The notes beneath the pieces are model-generated. The model had not been told where the DNA came from. It did no database searches and saw only the letters and a program-made list of their open reading frames with translations. From Tethya wilhelma (taxonomy: Eukaryota; Porifera; Demospongiae; Tethyida; Tethyidae), in contig CAXIPT010000001.1 of the NCBI GenBank assembly GCA_964030475.1, positions 12,972,181 to 13,036,180 on the forward strand: DNA of 64,000 bases. Reading direction: 5' to 3'. Numbering within the stretch: the stretch's first letter is position 1; each line of letters begins with the position of its first letter. The translations under genes and the position numbers were made by a program. Of this stretch, positions 26,001-38,474 are shown piece by piece.

Positions 26001-29000
26001 TGGGAAAAACTCATTTGTTTTCTTCATCTATGATCAGCTGGAATGGATAGGAGCACTAACCTATGTTGGATTTAAGAATGCTAATGGAAGCCAGTCTCAA
26101 TTGTTTGGAGATCTGGGAAATATATATGAATCTGGAGCACGTATCTCAGAATTAAAGCTCAATGAAACAAGTAATGTTAATATTCCTGGAGTTCATTTGT
26201 TTCCAGTTGATGGTGAGTCAGTATGATGATAATTACATGTAGTAATTGTATTCTAGCACTCCCCATGGTCATTATCCACGTGGTATTATTATGGGCATGC
26301 GCATTATCTTCCTCCAGCATAATGAAATGCATTGTAGCTGCTACTTAAGCTTTTTTGTAGGGACTAAGTCTAAGAGCCTGAATGGGCAGTGCGGTAAAAA
26401 CCATTGGAACAAGGCACATGTCTAAATTTTGGCACATGACTACTTCATTTTTTATGCCCAACTCTTGACTGGCCGTCCAGTTTAAGTTGCCTATCTTGTT
26501 ATAGTTTACTCCACTGCTTAGCCAACTGATTAGATTGAACCAATGAAGCTATGGTATATATACCAGAGGAGGTTCGACAGGGTCAAAAAGGTTGAGTAAT
26601 TATTGCAAATTCCAATCACGTGCGCCATGTAACTGTATGGAAGGAGCGTTTTACCATCTTGCCTCGTGCATTTGCGGTGGAAAGCAGTTTTTATTAATTT
26701 CTAGTAAGAAAAACAGCTGTTTAGTCTAAAGTCTAAAGTGTACTTTTCCGCAAGACATTGTGACCTTTGACCTTGCCATTGCAGAAAGAGCATGAAACCA
26801 TAGATAATAGAGACTAGACTCGACTACGTAAACGCAGAGGAGGTACGACACGAGTGCGCCTTTGCTGAGCTGGCAAACGGGGTGCACGTGATTAACTCTC
26901 ATTGTGCAAGTACTGCGTCCACATGATTGGAATGCAATTAACAGACTTGCCAGCTCAGCAAAGGCTCACTCATGTCGTACCTCCTCTGACGTAAACGGGA
27001 TTGGAAACCGCTCACGTGAGCAGTATAGTCCTGTACTTTAGGTCGTTGGGCAGGCCGGAGTGCCTCTTAGTGGGTTTTTGGTTGCCAGTCTCTATTAACT
27101 ATGATGAAACCATACTTGAAAGGCTAATTCCATGGGTAGGAGTGGACTAAACAGCTGTTTAGCTGGCGCACGTGATTGGAATTTGCAATAATTACTTGAC
27201 CTTTTTGACCCTGTCGAACCTCCTTTGATGGTATACTATATGACATTAAGAATCCATATTAGGGATCAAGAATAAATCAAAAATGAAGTAGTCATGTGCC
27301 GAAATTGAGACATGCCTTGTTCCAATGCTTTTTACCGCACTGTCCATACCTATATACACTGCTTTTTTTTTTGAAATTTTTACTAATTACACAATCATTA
27401 TATTATATAATAAAAATTTTATAAAAATGAGAAGTGTAGGAATGGGCAGTGCGGTAAAAAGCAATGAAACAAGGCAAGTCTCTGAATTTCGGCACATGAC
27501 TACTTCATTTTCATGAGTCAATTGCAAGTTTGAATTCCATCATTCAATGATAATTATTAGCCATTTGGCTCATGAGTCAATGCAAGCAATCACTTGATTA
27601 ATTTAGATAAAGTAACAAGCATGTAGAGTGTAGATACACAGTAGCGTATGAGAGTTGAGTACAAAAAATGAAGTAGTCATGTGCCGAAATTCAGAGACTT
27701 GCCTTGTTTCATTGCTTTTTACTGCACTGCCCATTCCTACACTTCTCATTTTTATAAAATTTTATTATACTTGTTCATTCACTTTTTTAAACACTAAGGT
27801 GCTCAATTGCATGGAAAGAATCATACAGCAGAGACTAGTCAGTCTCTACAACAGAAATGTGCATTTGATGCGCATGCGCATTATATGCATGCAACCACGT
27901 GTTCTATTGACGACCTTTGCCTACATAAAAGGCTAACTAAATTAATGGATAGGAGCACTAACCTATGTTGGATTTAAGAATGCTAATGGAAGCCAGTCTC
28001 AATTGTTTGGAGATCTGGGAAATATATATGAATCTGGAGCACGTATCTCAGAATTAAAGCTCAATGAAACAAGTAATGTTAATATTCCTGGAGTTCATTT
28101 GTTTCCAGTTGATGGTGAGTCAGTATGATGATAATTACATGTAGTAATTGTATTCTAGCACTCCCCATGGTCATTATCCACGTGGTATTATTATGGGCAT
28201 GCGCATTATCTTCCTCCAGCATAATGAAATGCATTGTAGCTGCTACTTAAGCTTTTTTGTAGGGACTAAGTCTAAGAGCCTGAATGGGCAGTGCGGTAAA
28301 AACCATTGGAACAAGGCACATGTCTAAATTTTGGCACATGACTACTTCATTTTTTATGCCCAACTCTTGACTGGCCGTCCAGTTTAAGTTGCCTATCTTG
28401 TTATAGTTTACTCCACTGCTTAGCCAACTGATTAGATTGAACCAATGAAGCTATGGTATATATACCAGAGGAGGTTCGACAGGGTCAAAAAGGTTGAGTA
28501 ATTATTGCAAATTCCAATCACGTGCGCCATGTAACTGTATGGAAGGAGCGTTTTACCATCTTGCCTCGTGCATTTGCGGTGGAAAGCAGTTTTTATTAAT
28601 TTCTAGTAAGAAAAACAGCTGTTTAGTCTAAAGTCTAAAGTGTACTTTTCCGCAAGACATTGTGACCTTTGACCTTGCCATTGCAGAAAGAGCATGAAAC
28701 CATAGATAATAGAGACTAGACTCGACTACGTAAACGCAGAGGAGGTACGACACGAGTGCGCCTTTGCTGAGCTGGCAAACGGGGTGCACGTGATTAACTC
28801 TCATTGTGCAAGTACTGCGTCCACATGATTGGAATGCAATTAACAGACTTGCCAGCTCAGCAAAGGCTCACTCATGTCGTACCTCCTCTGACGTAAACGG
28901 GATTGGAAACCGCTCACGTGAGCAGTATAGTCCTGTACTTTAGGTCGTTGGGCAGGCCGGAGTGCCTCTTAGTGGGTTTTTGGTTGCCAGTCTCTATTAA

Positions 29001-32000
29001 CTATGATGAAACCATACTTGAAAGGCTAATTCCATGGGTAGGAGTGGACTAAACAGCTGTTTAGCTGGCGCACGTGATTGGAATTTGCAATAATTACTTG
29101 ACCTTTTTGACCCTGTCGAACCTCCTTTGATGGTATACTATATGACATTAAGAATCCATATTAGGGATCAAGAATAAATCAAAAATGAAGTAGTCATGTG
29201 CCGAAATTGAGACATGCCTTGTTCCAATGCTTTTTACCGCACTGTCCATACCTATATACACTGCTTTTTTTTTTGAAATTTTTACTAATTACACAATCAT
29301 TATATTATATAATAAAAATTTTATAAAAATGAGAAGTGTAGGAATGGGCAGTGCGGTAAAAAGCAATGAAACAAGGCAAGTCTCTGAATTTCGGCACATG
29401 ACTACTTCATTTTCATGAGTCAATTGCAAGTTTGAATTCCATCATTCAATGATAATTATTAGCCATTTGGCTCATGAGTCAATGCAAGCAATCACTTGAT
29501 TAATTTAGATAAAGTAACAAGCATGTAGAGTGTAGATACACAGTAGCGTATGAGAGTTGAGTACAAAAAATGAAGTAGTCATGTGCCGAAATTCAGAGAC
29601 TTGCCTTGTTTCATTGCTTTTTACTGCACTGCCCATTCCTACACTTCTCATTTTTATAAAATTTTATTATACTTGTTCATTCACTTTTTTAAACACTAAG
29701 GTGCTCAATTGCATGGAAAGAATCATACAGCAGAGACTAGTCAGTCTCTACAACAGAAATGTGCATTTGATGCGCATGCGCATTATATGCATGCAACCAC
29801 GTGTTCTATTGACGACCTTTGCCTACATAAAAGGCTAACTAAATTGACGACCTTTACCTACATCAAAAGGCTAAATAAAAAGTACAGTATTTTATATCGA
29901 GAGTTTCAAAGCTGCCTAGATTTTGTTTGCTGCCTTTTCGCCAGCAAACGAGTCGAAAAGGACGTACTGTGCATCAAATGAAGTCCCTCTATATGGTCAA
30001 AGTTGGCTCAATGCCTTTTGTTTGTCTGGAAATCGCGTTCAAGTAAGTCAGTTAGGAAGGAAGGAAGGAAGGAAGGAAGGAAGGGGAGAACAAAATTGCA
30101 CTGTTGTGGCTTCTCGCCAGCGCTCTCTCCAGAGTGCTCCAGAAACTTTCTGCCAGTTTTCTTGGTTAATACAGTAAGCAAACTGTCTGGGGGAGGCTAT
30201 TAAATGCATTTGAAGGCTTAGCTTTCTTTCCCTGAAAGTTTATAAGCATGAACATTTTGTATTGTGTCAATGGGACAGTCGGCCCATTCCTACTATACGT
30301 ACTACCGTACGTATGATAGAGTCATCAAAGTTGGAACCAATACTATTACAAAAGAAAACAGGTATAGATTAGCTAAAATTAATTATCTATAACTAAATAT
30401 AGAACTATTTGCAAATTAGAGCACATGTAGATTTATCCCTATTCTATACAGGCAGACCAAATGACATGCTCACATACTACATTGGGTTAAACAACAGCTT
30501 TTGTTTGGAAGATGACAGAGAAGAAACTAACTTCACAATTCATTGCAAATTGGAACAAACCTTTGTCCCTCATGACATTTGGTGGACCTATGATGATGGA
30601 ATAAATCTGGATCCCGGAAATTTTGAGCAAAACCTCAGTGTTCATTATGAGAATGGACAGAATTCTCTTGTATTTGGTCCAGCAACTCTATCAGACATCC
30701 TGAGTATCCTGAATGTTAGTGGTGACTCACTAGTTATTAGTTGTCATATCAAAAATAATTTTGGAGAGGACACAGCAAGCATTCAGATAACTAAATGTGG
30801 TAAGTGTTTAATTTCTAAACAATACTATTAATTATTACTATTGTAGATGAAATGTAAAAAAAAACTTGCTCTATTATAGCTCCATCAGCCTGTCAAGATG
30901 GAGTCACTAACAACTGTAACCAGCTCTGCTCTAGAGATGCCAATGGAACTCATCAGTGTGACTGTTATGAGGGTTACACCCTGGGACAGGATCAAGCCAC
31001 TTGTGAATGTAATCACCAATGCACCACTCCAGTGTGTTGTCCCATATGAGCAGTGTTTGTGTATTTCTCAGTGATTGTCTGTGGTCCTCTGGTTCCACCG
31101 GCTAATGGAACGGTAAATGATTCAACAATGACCATTGGCAGCAGAGCAGTCTATAGCTGTGATGAGGGCTTTAGTCTCATTGGATCTGCCATCAGAGAGT
31201 GTCAGCCCAATGGAACCTGGAGTGGAATAGCCCCAAAGTGCGAAGGTAAATTATGTACTTGCTGTCTTTCTCATACTCATTTAATTTTTCTTAATTTTCT
31301 TTCTTATAATGTATTACACATACATGCACATACATAAATGTATAGCGATGAACTCTATCCCAGTTGCGGTAATAGTCTCTGTGACAATAGCTGTCACCTT
31401 TATAGTCCTCCTGGCAGCCTTTATAGTAGCTCTTGTAATGTGTTTGAGAGGAACATGTGCTAAGGCAAACAGAAAATCGTAAGTCATTTTGCTTGCTAAA
31501 CAGATAATTAAATGTATAACATAGTATTGTCATCCTACCAGTGACTTGTATTTCAACCATGCACACAATAATATTTTATAGTTCATCAAGTATTGATCCT
31601 GTGATACTCTACAATAATTCTAATAATCAGTATTCTTTAGGCCATGGTACGTATGTAAGCAGAATTTGTTGTATAATACAAGCACATAGATGTGTACCTT
31701 GGTTCTCTGTATGCATTACTGTTAGGAGATAGACCAGATGGAATGTCACAAAAGCAATCAATTTTAGGAGTTCAAACTGTAGATGATATTGCCAATTGCA
31801 GTGATATTCATCAGCTGCTGTTGATACACTCAGTGAACCTAAAAGTGCTGGAGTCAGTTGGACAAGGTAGTTACTGTTATAGACATAACAAAATTGTTTC
31901 AGTGACATGATCGTAATCAACAGGTGAATTTGGGGTTGTTTACAAAGGCTACTTGCTCAAAGATCTTGGTCAAGTGGTAATTGGAGTTGTTGCCATCAAA

Positions 32001-33917
32001 ACATTGAAAGGTTTGTTATACATCTGTGGATAGCTTTAGCCTTTAGATATTCATCTATAATTCAGAATCTCTTCCAATTATATAATATTTATACAAACAT
32101 CCCCTGTTCACTAGCACTTAATTGTGCACACATACATAAATTATGGCATGGTTTAGGATTCTTTGACAAGCAGCTGGTAAACGATCTCCTTGAAGAGTGT
32201 CTCAAAATGCAGCACTTTGATCATCCCAATGTGCTCTCTCTGACTGGTGTCTGTTTGGATGGTGGGCCAACCCCATTTCTAGTCATGCCCTTCATGACCA
32301 ATGGAAGTCTTCTTTCCTACCTCCGAAGAGAACGTCAGACCCTCACTGTAGCTACCACCAGCAGCTCTTCTGATGACCCCTCTCAAGAGATTGTAAGCGA
32401 AGCTACTACACATCTAGTGTAATTTTAAAATTTCCCTTTATAGTTGTAGTCGTGGTCTGACTCTTCCTAAGCTTGAAAACTTTAAGTAAAACTAGAATAC
32501 AGAATGGGAGAAAAATTTTGTATAGTCCAGAAAAAAATTGTGCTTAGGTTATACTTGCTAGACTTCAGAATGCACCTCACAGAATCCATTTCATATCAGT
32601 TGGGCTCAAAAGTTGGGGGAGGGGGAGGGAGGGGGCATTTGCTTCCCCTGCCTCTTCCCCATTCTCCATCCCGCTCTGAGATAACTACGTACCACAATGT
32701 AAATTTGTATAAGTTTGAAATTAAGGTGATGTAGGTTTTTTATAGAGTGTATTATTTCAGCACTGTTGTTAATAATTAACTGTTACAATGTTTTATGCGA
32801 CCAAATTTTATAACTCAGGTATGTGTTACTCTCCAGCGACTTACTTCTATGTGTCTTCAAGTGGCTAAAGGAATGGAATATATTGCCAGCAAGAGAATCA
32901 TCCATCGTGATCTGGCAGCCAGGAACTGCATGTATGATCACTCATTGTGTAATTTCAATCTATCTTGATAGCATTGCAGTCAAAATACCTTGCATGAAGC
33001 AATGAGAGTTTATTTAGTTTCTACCATATAATAGGATTGACATGAATTTTGTGATAAAAGTGGCTGACTTTGGTCTCTCTGAGCAACTTGAGTCAAAGGA
33101 CTACTTCAGACAAGATAAACAAGAAGTTATCAAGCTTCCAGTCAAGTGGCTAGCACCAGAGTCTCTGATGGAGTATGTCTTTTCAGAAAAATCTGACATT
33201 GTAAGTATAACTCTACAAGCAGTAAATTTTACAAAAAAATAGCTAGGTCAGTGTGTAACATCTGGCCAAGGAAAACTAGTGAGCAAAATTATTAGCAACC
33301 GTCATTTTTCGCTTTAAAATCTTTGGTTTGGTGTGACTATATTCTTATTATTAGCCTCTCCCCAAAGTGAAGCCTGAGGATGAGGCTAATGTACCAATAA
33401 TAATAAAATTAATGATTTTACTCATAAACTGACAAAATTTATTGTGGGTATACACAATCATAGTTTAAAGTATGCACAATGTCATGCATCATAATAGTGG
33501 AGCTATGGTGTGACATGCTGGGAGATTTTCAGTGCTGGACGAGTGCCTTATGTTGGTGTTAAACCAACGGAGTTGCTCAGTAAGCTTGAGAGTGGATACA
33601 GGATGGAGAGACCGACAAATGCAGCTTGTTCTGATGAAATGTAAATATTTATAATCAGCCATTATGTTTTTCTTCCGTTTTGTTTGTTTTTTTCCTCGAT
33701 TAACTGCATTATGTTCTTTAGTTATGATTTGGTGATGCTCCAATGTTGGAATGCTAGTCCACTTGAGCGACCTACCTTCTCTAGCTTGGTTCAAGACCTT
33801 TCCCAGATGTTGGAATCAATGGCTGGCTACCTTCACGTTGGAGTGTTTGATCAGGAACAATCAGATATGACTAATGTGGATGGAAATCAAGTAATTATTC
33901 AGGAACAACAATCATAA
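20083..33917 (+). CDS. Large receptor tyrosine kinase with LDLa, sushi, Calx-beta, NIDO, Ig, EGF ectodomain
   Basis: Exons: about 20083-20360 (hydrophobic leader, LDLa), 20777-20902 (LDLa, CRDGSDE), 21251-21403 and 21924-22124 (Cys-rich), 23289-23487 (sushi), 23552-23704 and 24791-25024 (Calx-beta halves), 25395-25492, 25578-25899 and 25963-26212 ([21 protein letters not shown]), 30452-30799 (Ig-like), 30880-31008 (EGF), 31072-31245 (sushi), 31346-31478 ([22 protein letters not shown]), 31582-31646, 31726-31866, 31924-32010, 32157-32392, 32819-32931, 33035-33200, 33498-33640, 33722-33917. The kinase has [28 protein letters not shown] and PVKWLAPES, so it should be active. Uncertain points: no ATG is seen for the leader, the exon 1/2 and sushi/Calx phases are not settled, and there is a 1-base frame slip near 25826. 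Confidence 0.85.
22310..22705 (-). repeat. Dispersed repeat R2, copy 2 (inverted)
   Basis: Reverse complement of the 29885-30330 sequence. It includes a ttcc microsatellite, the ctgacttacttgaacgcgatttcc segment and a cctattgacacaatac-type end beside the palindrome cgtacggtagtacg. Lies in an RTK intron. Confidence 0.75.
22910..23274. mobile_element. M1 MITE, long version, directly before an RTK exon
   Basis: Complete M1 element with extended AT-rich outer arms (tatagtaaaaatttttataaa ... mirrored to tttttactata). The right edge lies about 14 bp before the sushi-exon start at 23289, so the polypyrimidine/branch region of this intron is supplied by the transposon end. Confidence 0.85.
23851..23925 (+). 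repeat. tRNA-derived sequence (Cys-type), likely SINE head or tRNA pseudogene
   Basis: An A-box-like ttagctcagtggtaagagc, an anticodon-arm-like ttcgactgcatgg (GCA anticodon, as in tRNA-Cys) and a B-box-like gggttcaagcc occur in order with near-normal spacing. The acceptor ends do not pair and the variable/T arm has extra bases, so it is not a functional tRNA. Confidence 0.65.
25044..25261. mobile_element. MITE with gtaaayrtgraaatattgg ends
   Basis: The left end gtaaatgtggaaatattgg and the right end ccaatatttttcacgtttac are inverted copies with few mismatches. Internal inverted pieces (ggcgg...aaatttggc / gccaaatttaaaaccgcc) strengthen the foldback. It sits 19 bp after the Calx-beta exon donor. 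Confidence 0.8.
26383..27350. mobile_element. Nested foldback stack inside an M1-type element
   Basis: The outer M1 arms are gaatgggcagtgcggt... at 26383 and ...accgcactgtccatac at 27350. Inside is a second element with arms gaggaggttcgacagggtc / gaccctgtcgaacctcc (about 26566-27226), flanked on both sides by atggtata. Inside that is a third inverted pair, aggaggtacgacacgagtg / cactcatgtcgtacctcct (about 26838-26985). Successive insertions into one another best explain this. It is repeated in the duplicate at 28285-29252. Confidence 0.8.
27407..27770. mobile_element. M1 MITE (copy in tandem unit 1)
   Basis: Complete M1 pair: gagaagtgtaggaatgggc...cttcattttc and the inverse aaaatgaagtagtcatgtgc...cctacacttctc. 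The spacer holds two inverted atgagtcaattgc-type words. An identical copy is at 29309-29672. Confidence 0.85.
27944..29845 (+). repeat. 1902-bp tandem duplication, copy 2
   Basis: Second unit. It begins mid-exon, so its NIDO piece ([20 protein letters not shown]...) has no acceptor and probably stays in the intron. Length and lack of divergence suggest either a very young duplication or an assembly error. Confidence 0.95.
29885..30330 (+). repeat. Dispersed repeat R2, copy 3
   Basis: Same family as 14770-15160 and 22310-22705. It contains seven ggaa units near 30056 and ends near cgtactaccgtacgta. Confidence 0.75.
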
Positions 33918-34338
33918 ACAGTTGTGCTTAGTCTTTTACAGATATTGGAGTAGTGCAAGTGACTTCCTTAATGTTATATAGTTTTACTTAATGCTTAAGT
34001 ATCATATACTGCCTAACTCTGATTAATAGACCACTTTCCCTTTTACTGAATAGTGTTACTTTTGTATGTAATTAATACAAACATCATCTCAGAACTCAGT
34101 TGAAGTGACATAATAATACTAGCTATATAGTTCTAACCATAAATAAACAAATTTTAGGTTGTTTTTTATCTCACTGCTCAACCTTACTCCACATGTGGAT
34201 AGAGTTGTGTGGTGTAGGGGAATCCCCACAAATTGTAGACCTTGGCAATTTGGGGGTTCCCCTAAGGCTTTCAAGGTGGTCTGAGGTTAGATAAGTAGGG
34301 AGTGAACACTTCACAGACTCACGAGTGTGTTTGCTTAG
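33918..34338. other. RTK 3' UTR and upstream part of the zinc-ribbon gene
   Basis: No complete frame. The sequence ggggaatccccac...tttgggggttcccct at 34218-34263 forms an imperfect inverted repeat. First exon(s) and the start codon of the next gene should lie here but were not identified. Confidence 0.4.
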
Positions 34339-36454
34339 CTCAATGAAGGACATTCGGGTGTTCAGAGAGGGAAATGTACCTCGTGTGAATGTCAAGAGTA
34401 CATAACTCCCTCTGTTCCTGGAAAACTGAAATGCGAGTATTGTAACCACACCCCCCGAGAGCACGTTGAAGTAGCAAACTCTTGGCCAAGTAAGTGCAGG
34501 AGATGTGATATGTGTAGTGAGTATTCTTCTGAAGATGCGTACACTTTAACTGACTGTCAGTACTGTGGCTGTGCAGCTAGTGACCACAATGGTATGAGTA
34601 TATAAACAGTGATTAAGACTTGATTTTATACCCAGTTCAATTTTATTTTGTGTTTTTTTAAATACAGTTACAGTTGTTCAAAGACATGCTGGGCCACCTA
34701 CTGGTCATGTGCCAGGCTCTTATTCACAGCAAGTTAGCTAAATTTTTAGCAAATTATGTCATGTTGTGTTTTATAGTGTTTCTTGATCTTGACATGTACA
34801 TGTAGAGTCAGAAAAGACCTACTGTGGTGAAACCACACTCTTATGGTAGACCTGAAGGCAGTGTACAGTCTGATATGCAGTATAGGACACAGCCAGTGAT
34901 GCAGTATGGAAATTGTATCTATCCTGGCTGTCCTTTCCCAAAGTATGTGGATAAGGAGGACGGAAAGATACACGACTTCTGCAGCAAGTCTTGTGCAAAA
35001 AACTTTGCAGAAATGCAGGCATCATTTCACAGGTACAAGAAGACACAGCAACAAATAATTGGATCTCATGGTATGTTGAGGAATCGATCTATATATGCAT
35101 GTATATGTACAATGTTATAATAAGCATAGCCATGCACATTGATGAATCATCAATGTATCATTATGACTACATGTCTTGTATTGTTCAGTATGCTTTGCAA
35201 TATCCCTAAATTACGGTGGCCCTGGAGTTCGCGCCTTGTGCTAATCTTACATCGCCAATGTTGTGACCTTTGACCTCGCTAAGCGCCAATCTCCTATGTC
35301 CGATCTCCAATTACTTTGACCTTTGACCTCTCTAAACGCCAATTGCCAATGTCCTATCTCCTAAAGTTTAACCTTTGACCCCGATGNAAGTGCAGGAGAT
35401 GTGATATATGTAGTGAGTATTCTTCTGAAGATGCGTACACTTTAACTGACTGTCAGTACTGTGGCTGTGCAGCTAGTGACCACAATGGTATGAGTATGAC
35501 AGTGATTAAGACTTGATTTTATACTCGGTTCAATTTTATTTTGTGGTTTTTTAAATACAGTTACAGTTGTTCAAAGACATGCTGGGCCACCTACTGGTCA
35601 TGTGCCAGGCTCTTATTCACAGCAGGTTAGTAAATCCCTTAGCAAATTATGTCATGATGTGTTTTATAGTGTTTCTTGATCTCGACATGTACATGTAGAG
35701 TCAGAAAAGACCTACTGTGGTGAAACCTCACTCTTATGGTAGACCTGAAGGCAGTGTACAGCCTGATGTACAGTATAGGACACAGCCAGTGATGCAGTAT
35801 GGAAATTGTATCTATCCTGGTTGTCCTTTCCCAAAGTATGTGGATAAAGAGGACGGAAAGATACATGACTTCTGCAGCAAGTCTTGTGCAAAAAACTTTG
35901 CAGAAATGCAGGCATCATTTCACAGGTACAAGAGGACACAGCAACAAATAATTGGATCTCATGGTATGTTGAGGGAATTTAATTCTTGAATGCATTTGTG
36001 CAATTGTACAGCTATGCATGTATAGGTACAATGTTATAATAAGCATAGCCATGCACATTGATGAATCATCGTGATGTATCATTATGACTACATGTCTTGT
36101 ATTGTTCAGTAGGCTTTGCAATTTCCCTAAATAACAGTAGGTACCATTGTTTTACCAAGAGTTCTTACTACATCTCACAATTTTGTAGGGAATTCTGCCA
36201 GTGGTTTTCCACAGCCCTCTCAGGGTAGTGCCCCATTGTTGATATCCCAGCCTATAAGACTCCCTGGTAGTGGTCACTCTCATTCCAATCAGTCTGGACA
36301 GAGTGGTATCCAGCTGCAGTCTGGTGGTATCCAGCTGGGTGGACCAACTCACAGTACTAGTAATGCTCTGAAGATGTGCACTAAATGTGGTCACAATCCA
36401 GCCAATCCTGGACGTAGCTGGTGTCAACAGTGTTATGTCAGCTCAACAACATGA
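34339..36454 (+). CDS. Cys-rich zinc-ribbon protein, start not found
   Basis: Exons are about 34339-34591, 34668-34732, 34806-35070 and 36189-36454, with consistent phases. Exon 1 has paired CxxC knuckles (KCTSCECQEY, LKCEYCNHTPREH, KCRRCDMCSEYSS, DCQYCGCAASDHN), suggesting two zinc ribbons. Exon 3 has CIYPGCPFPKYVDKEDGKIH followed by DFCSKSCAKNF, a C-x4-C...H-x2-C-x3-C finger. The last exon ends with MCTKCGHNPANPGRSWCQQC, a further knuckle, after an S/G/Q-rich linker. Probably intracellular, with no signal peptide or TM. I cannot assign a family or function. Exons 2 and 3 occur a second time at 35561-35625 and 35699-35963. Confidence 0.7.
35255..35385. repeat. 52/53-bp repeat carrying three DR1-like tgacctttgacct sites
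   Basis: tgacctttgacct occurs perfectly at 35264-35276 and 35317-35329 and imperfectly at 35369-35381, spaced 53 and 52 bp, with cgccaat words between. The word is a direct repeat of the nuclear-receptor half-site with one spacer (DR1, read aggtcaaaggtca on the other strand). Another perfect copy is at 26761-26773 (and its duplicate at 28663-28675). Whether it binds a receptor is unknown. Confidence 0.7.
35387..36120 (+). repeat. Second, slightly diverged copy of 34492-35209
   Basis: Begins right after an 'n' at 35386 and repeats the end of exon 1, exons 2 and 3 and their introns with scattered substitutions and small indels (for example the codon pair DM to DI, and QSDMQ to QPDVQ). The first bases of exon 1 and its acceptor are missing. 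This is the pattern of two alleles assembled in series. Confidence 0.85.
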
Positions 36455-36595
36455 AACCAGGATGATTGCTGAGGTGTATACAATGCATACCCTCATTGCC
36501 TCAACATGACTGCTGCTAACAGTTGTGGGCAAATATTGAATCTTGTTAACAATTAATACAACAAAAAACACAATATTTATGTGTAAAAAAAAAAG

Positions 36596-38184
<1,589 letters not shown>

Positions 38185-38474
38185 GTTGAAAATGGTAGTG
38201 GTCGCACGATTCTTTTCTTAGCTGGCGATTTTAATTTTGCATGATTGCTTGCGGATAATTGGAGACGTAGACTAGGCAAGGATTTACGGTACAACCTTTT
38301 AAGGCATTGATCCTTCCTCATCCAGTGGATGTTGGTGTGCTGTCTTTCTTTGAGAGATAAGACCGTGTAGACTGACCAGAGTCCGCGGTCGTAGCTAGTA
38401 AAAGGAGTATAGAAGGTTCAATTGATCTCGAGTTCATTTTTCAACTGATCATTGAGTAAAGACAACGGCAGAAA
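38185..38474. promoter_or_regulatory. Divergent promoter between CRYM copy 2 and ARPC1
   Basis: The two start codons are 290 bp apart, pointing outward. The interval contains both 5' UTRs. No TATA-type element is evident. Inferred from gene layout. Confidence 0.5.

Larger units (their letters stand above)
26042..27943 (+). repeat. 1902-bp tandem duplication, copy 1
   Basis: Starts inside the last NIDO exon (at aatggataggagc) and runs through the following intron. All stretches that I compared with 27944-29845 are identical, including nested MITEs. The second unit begins with no spacer. Confidence 0.95.

Noticed and set aside
27325..27516. Small ORF present twice (27325 and 29227)
   Set aside because: It lies within MITE arms, and its repetition comes from the 1902-bp tandem duplication.
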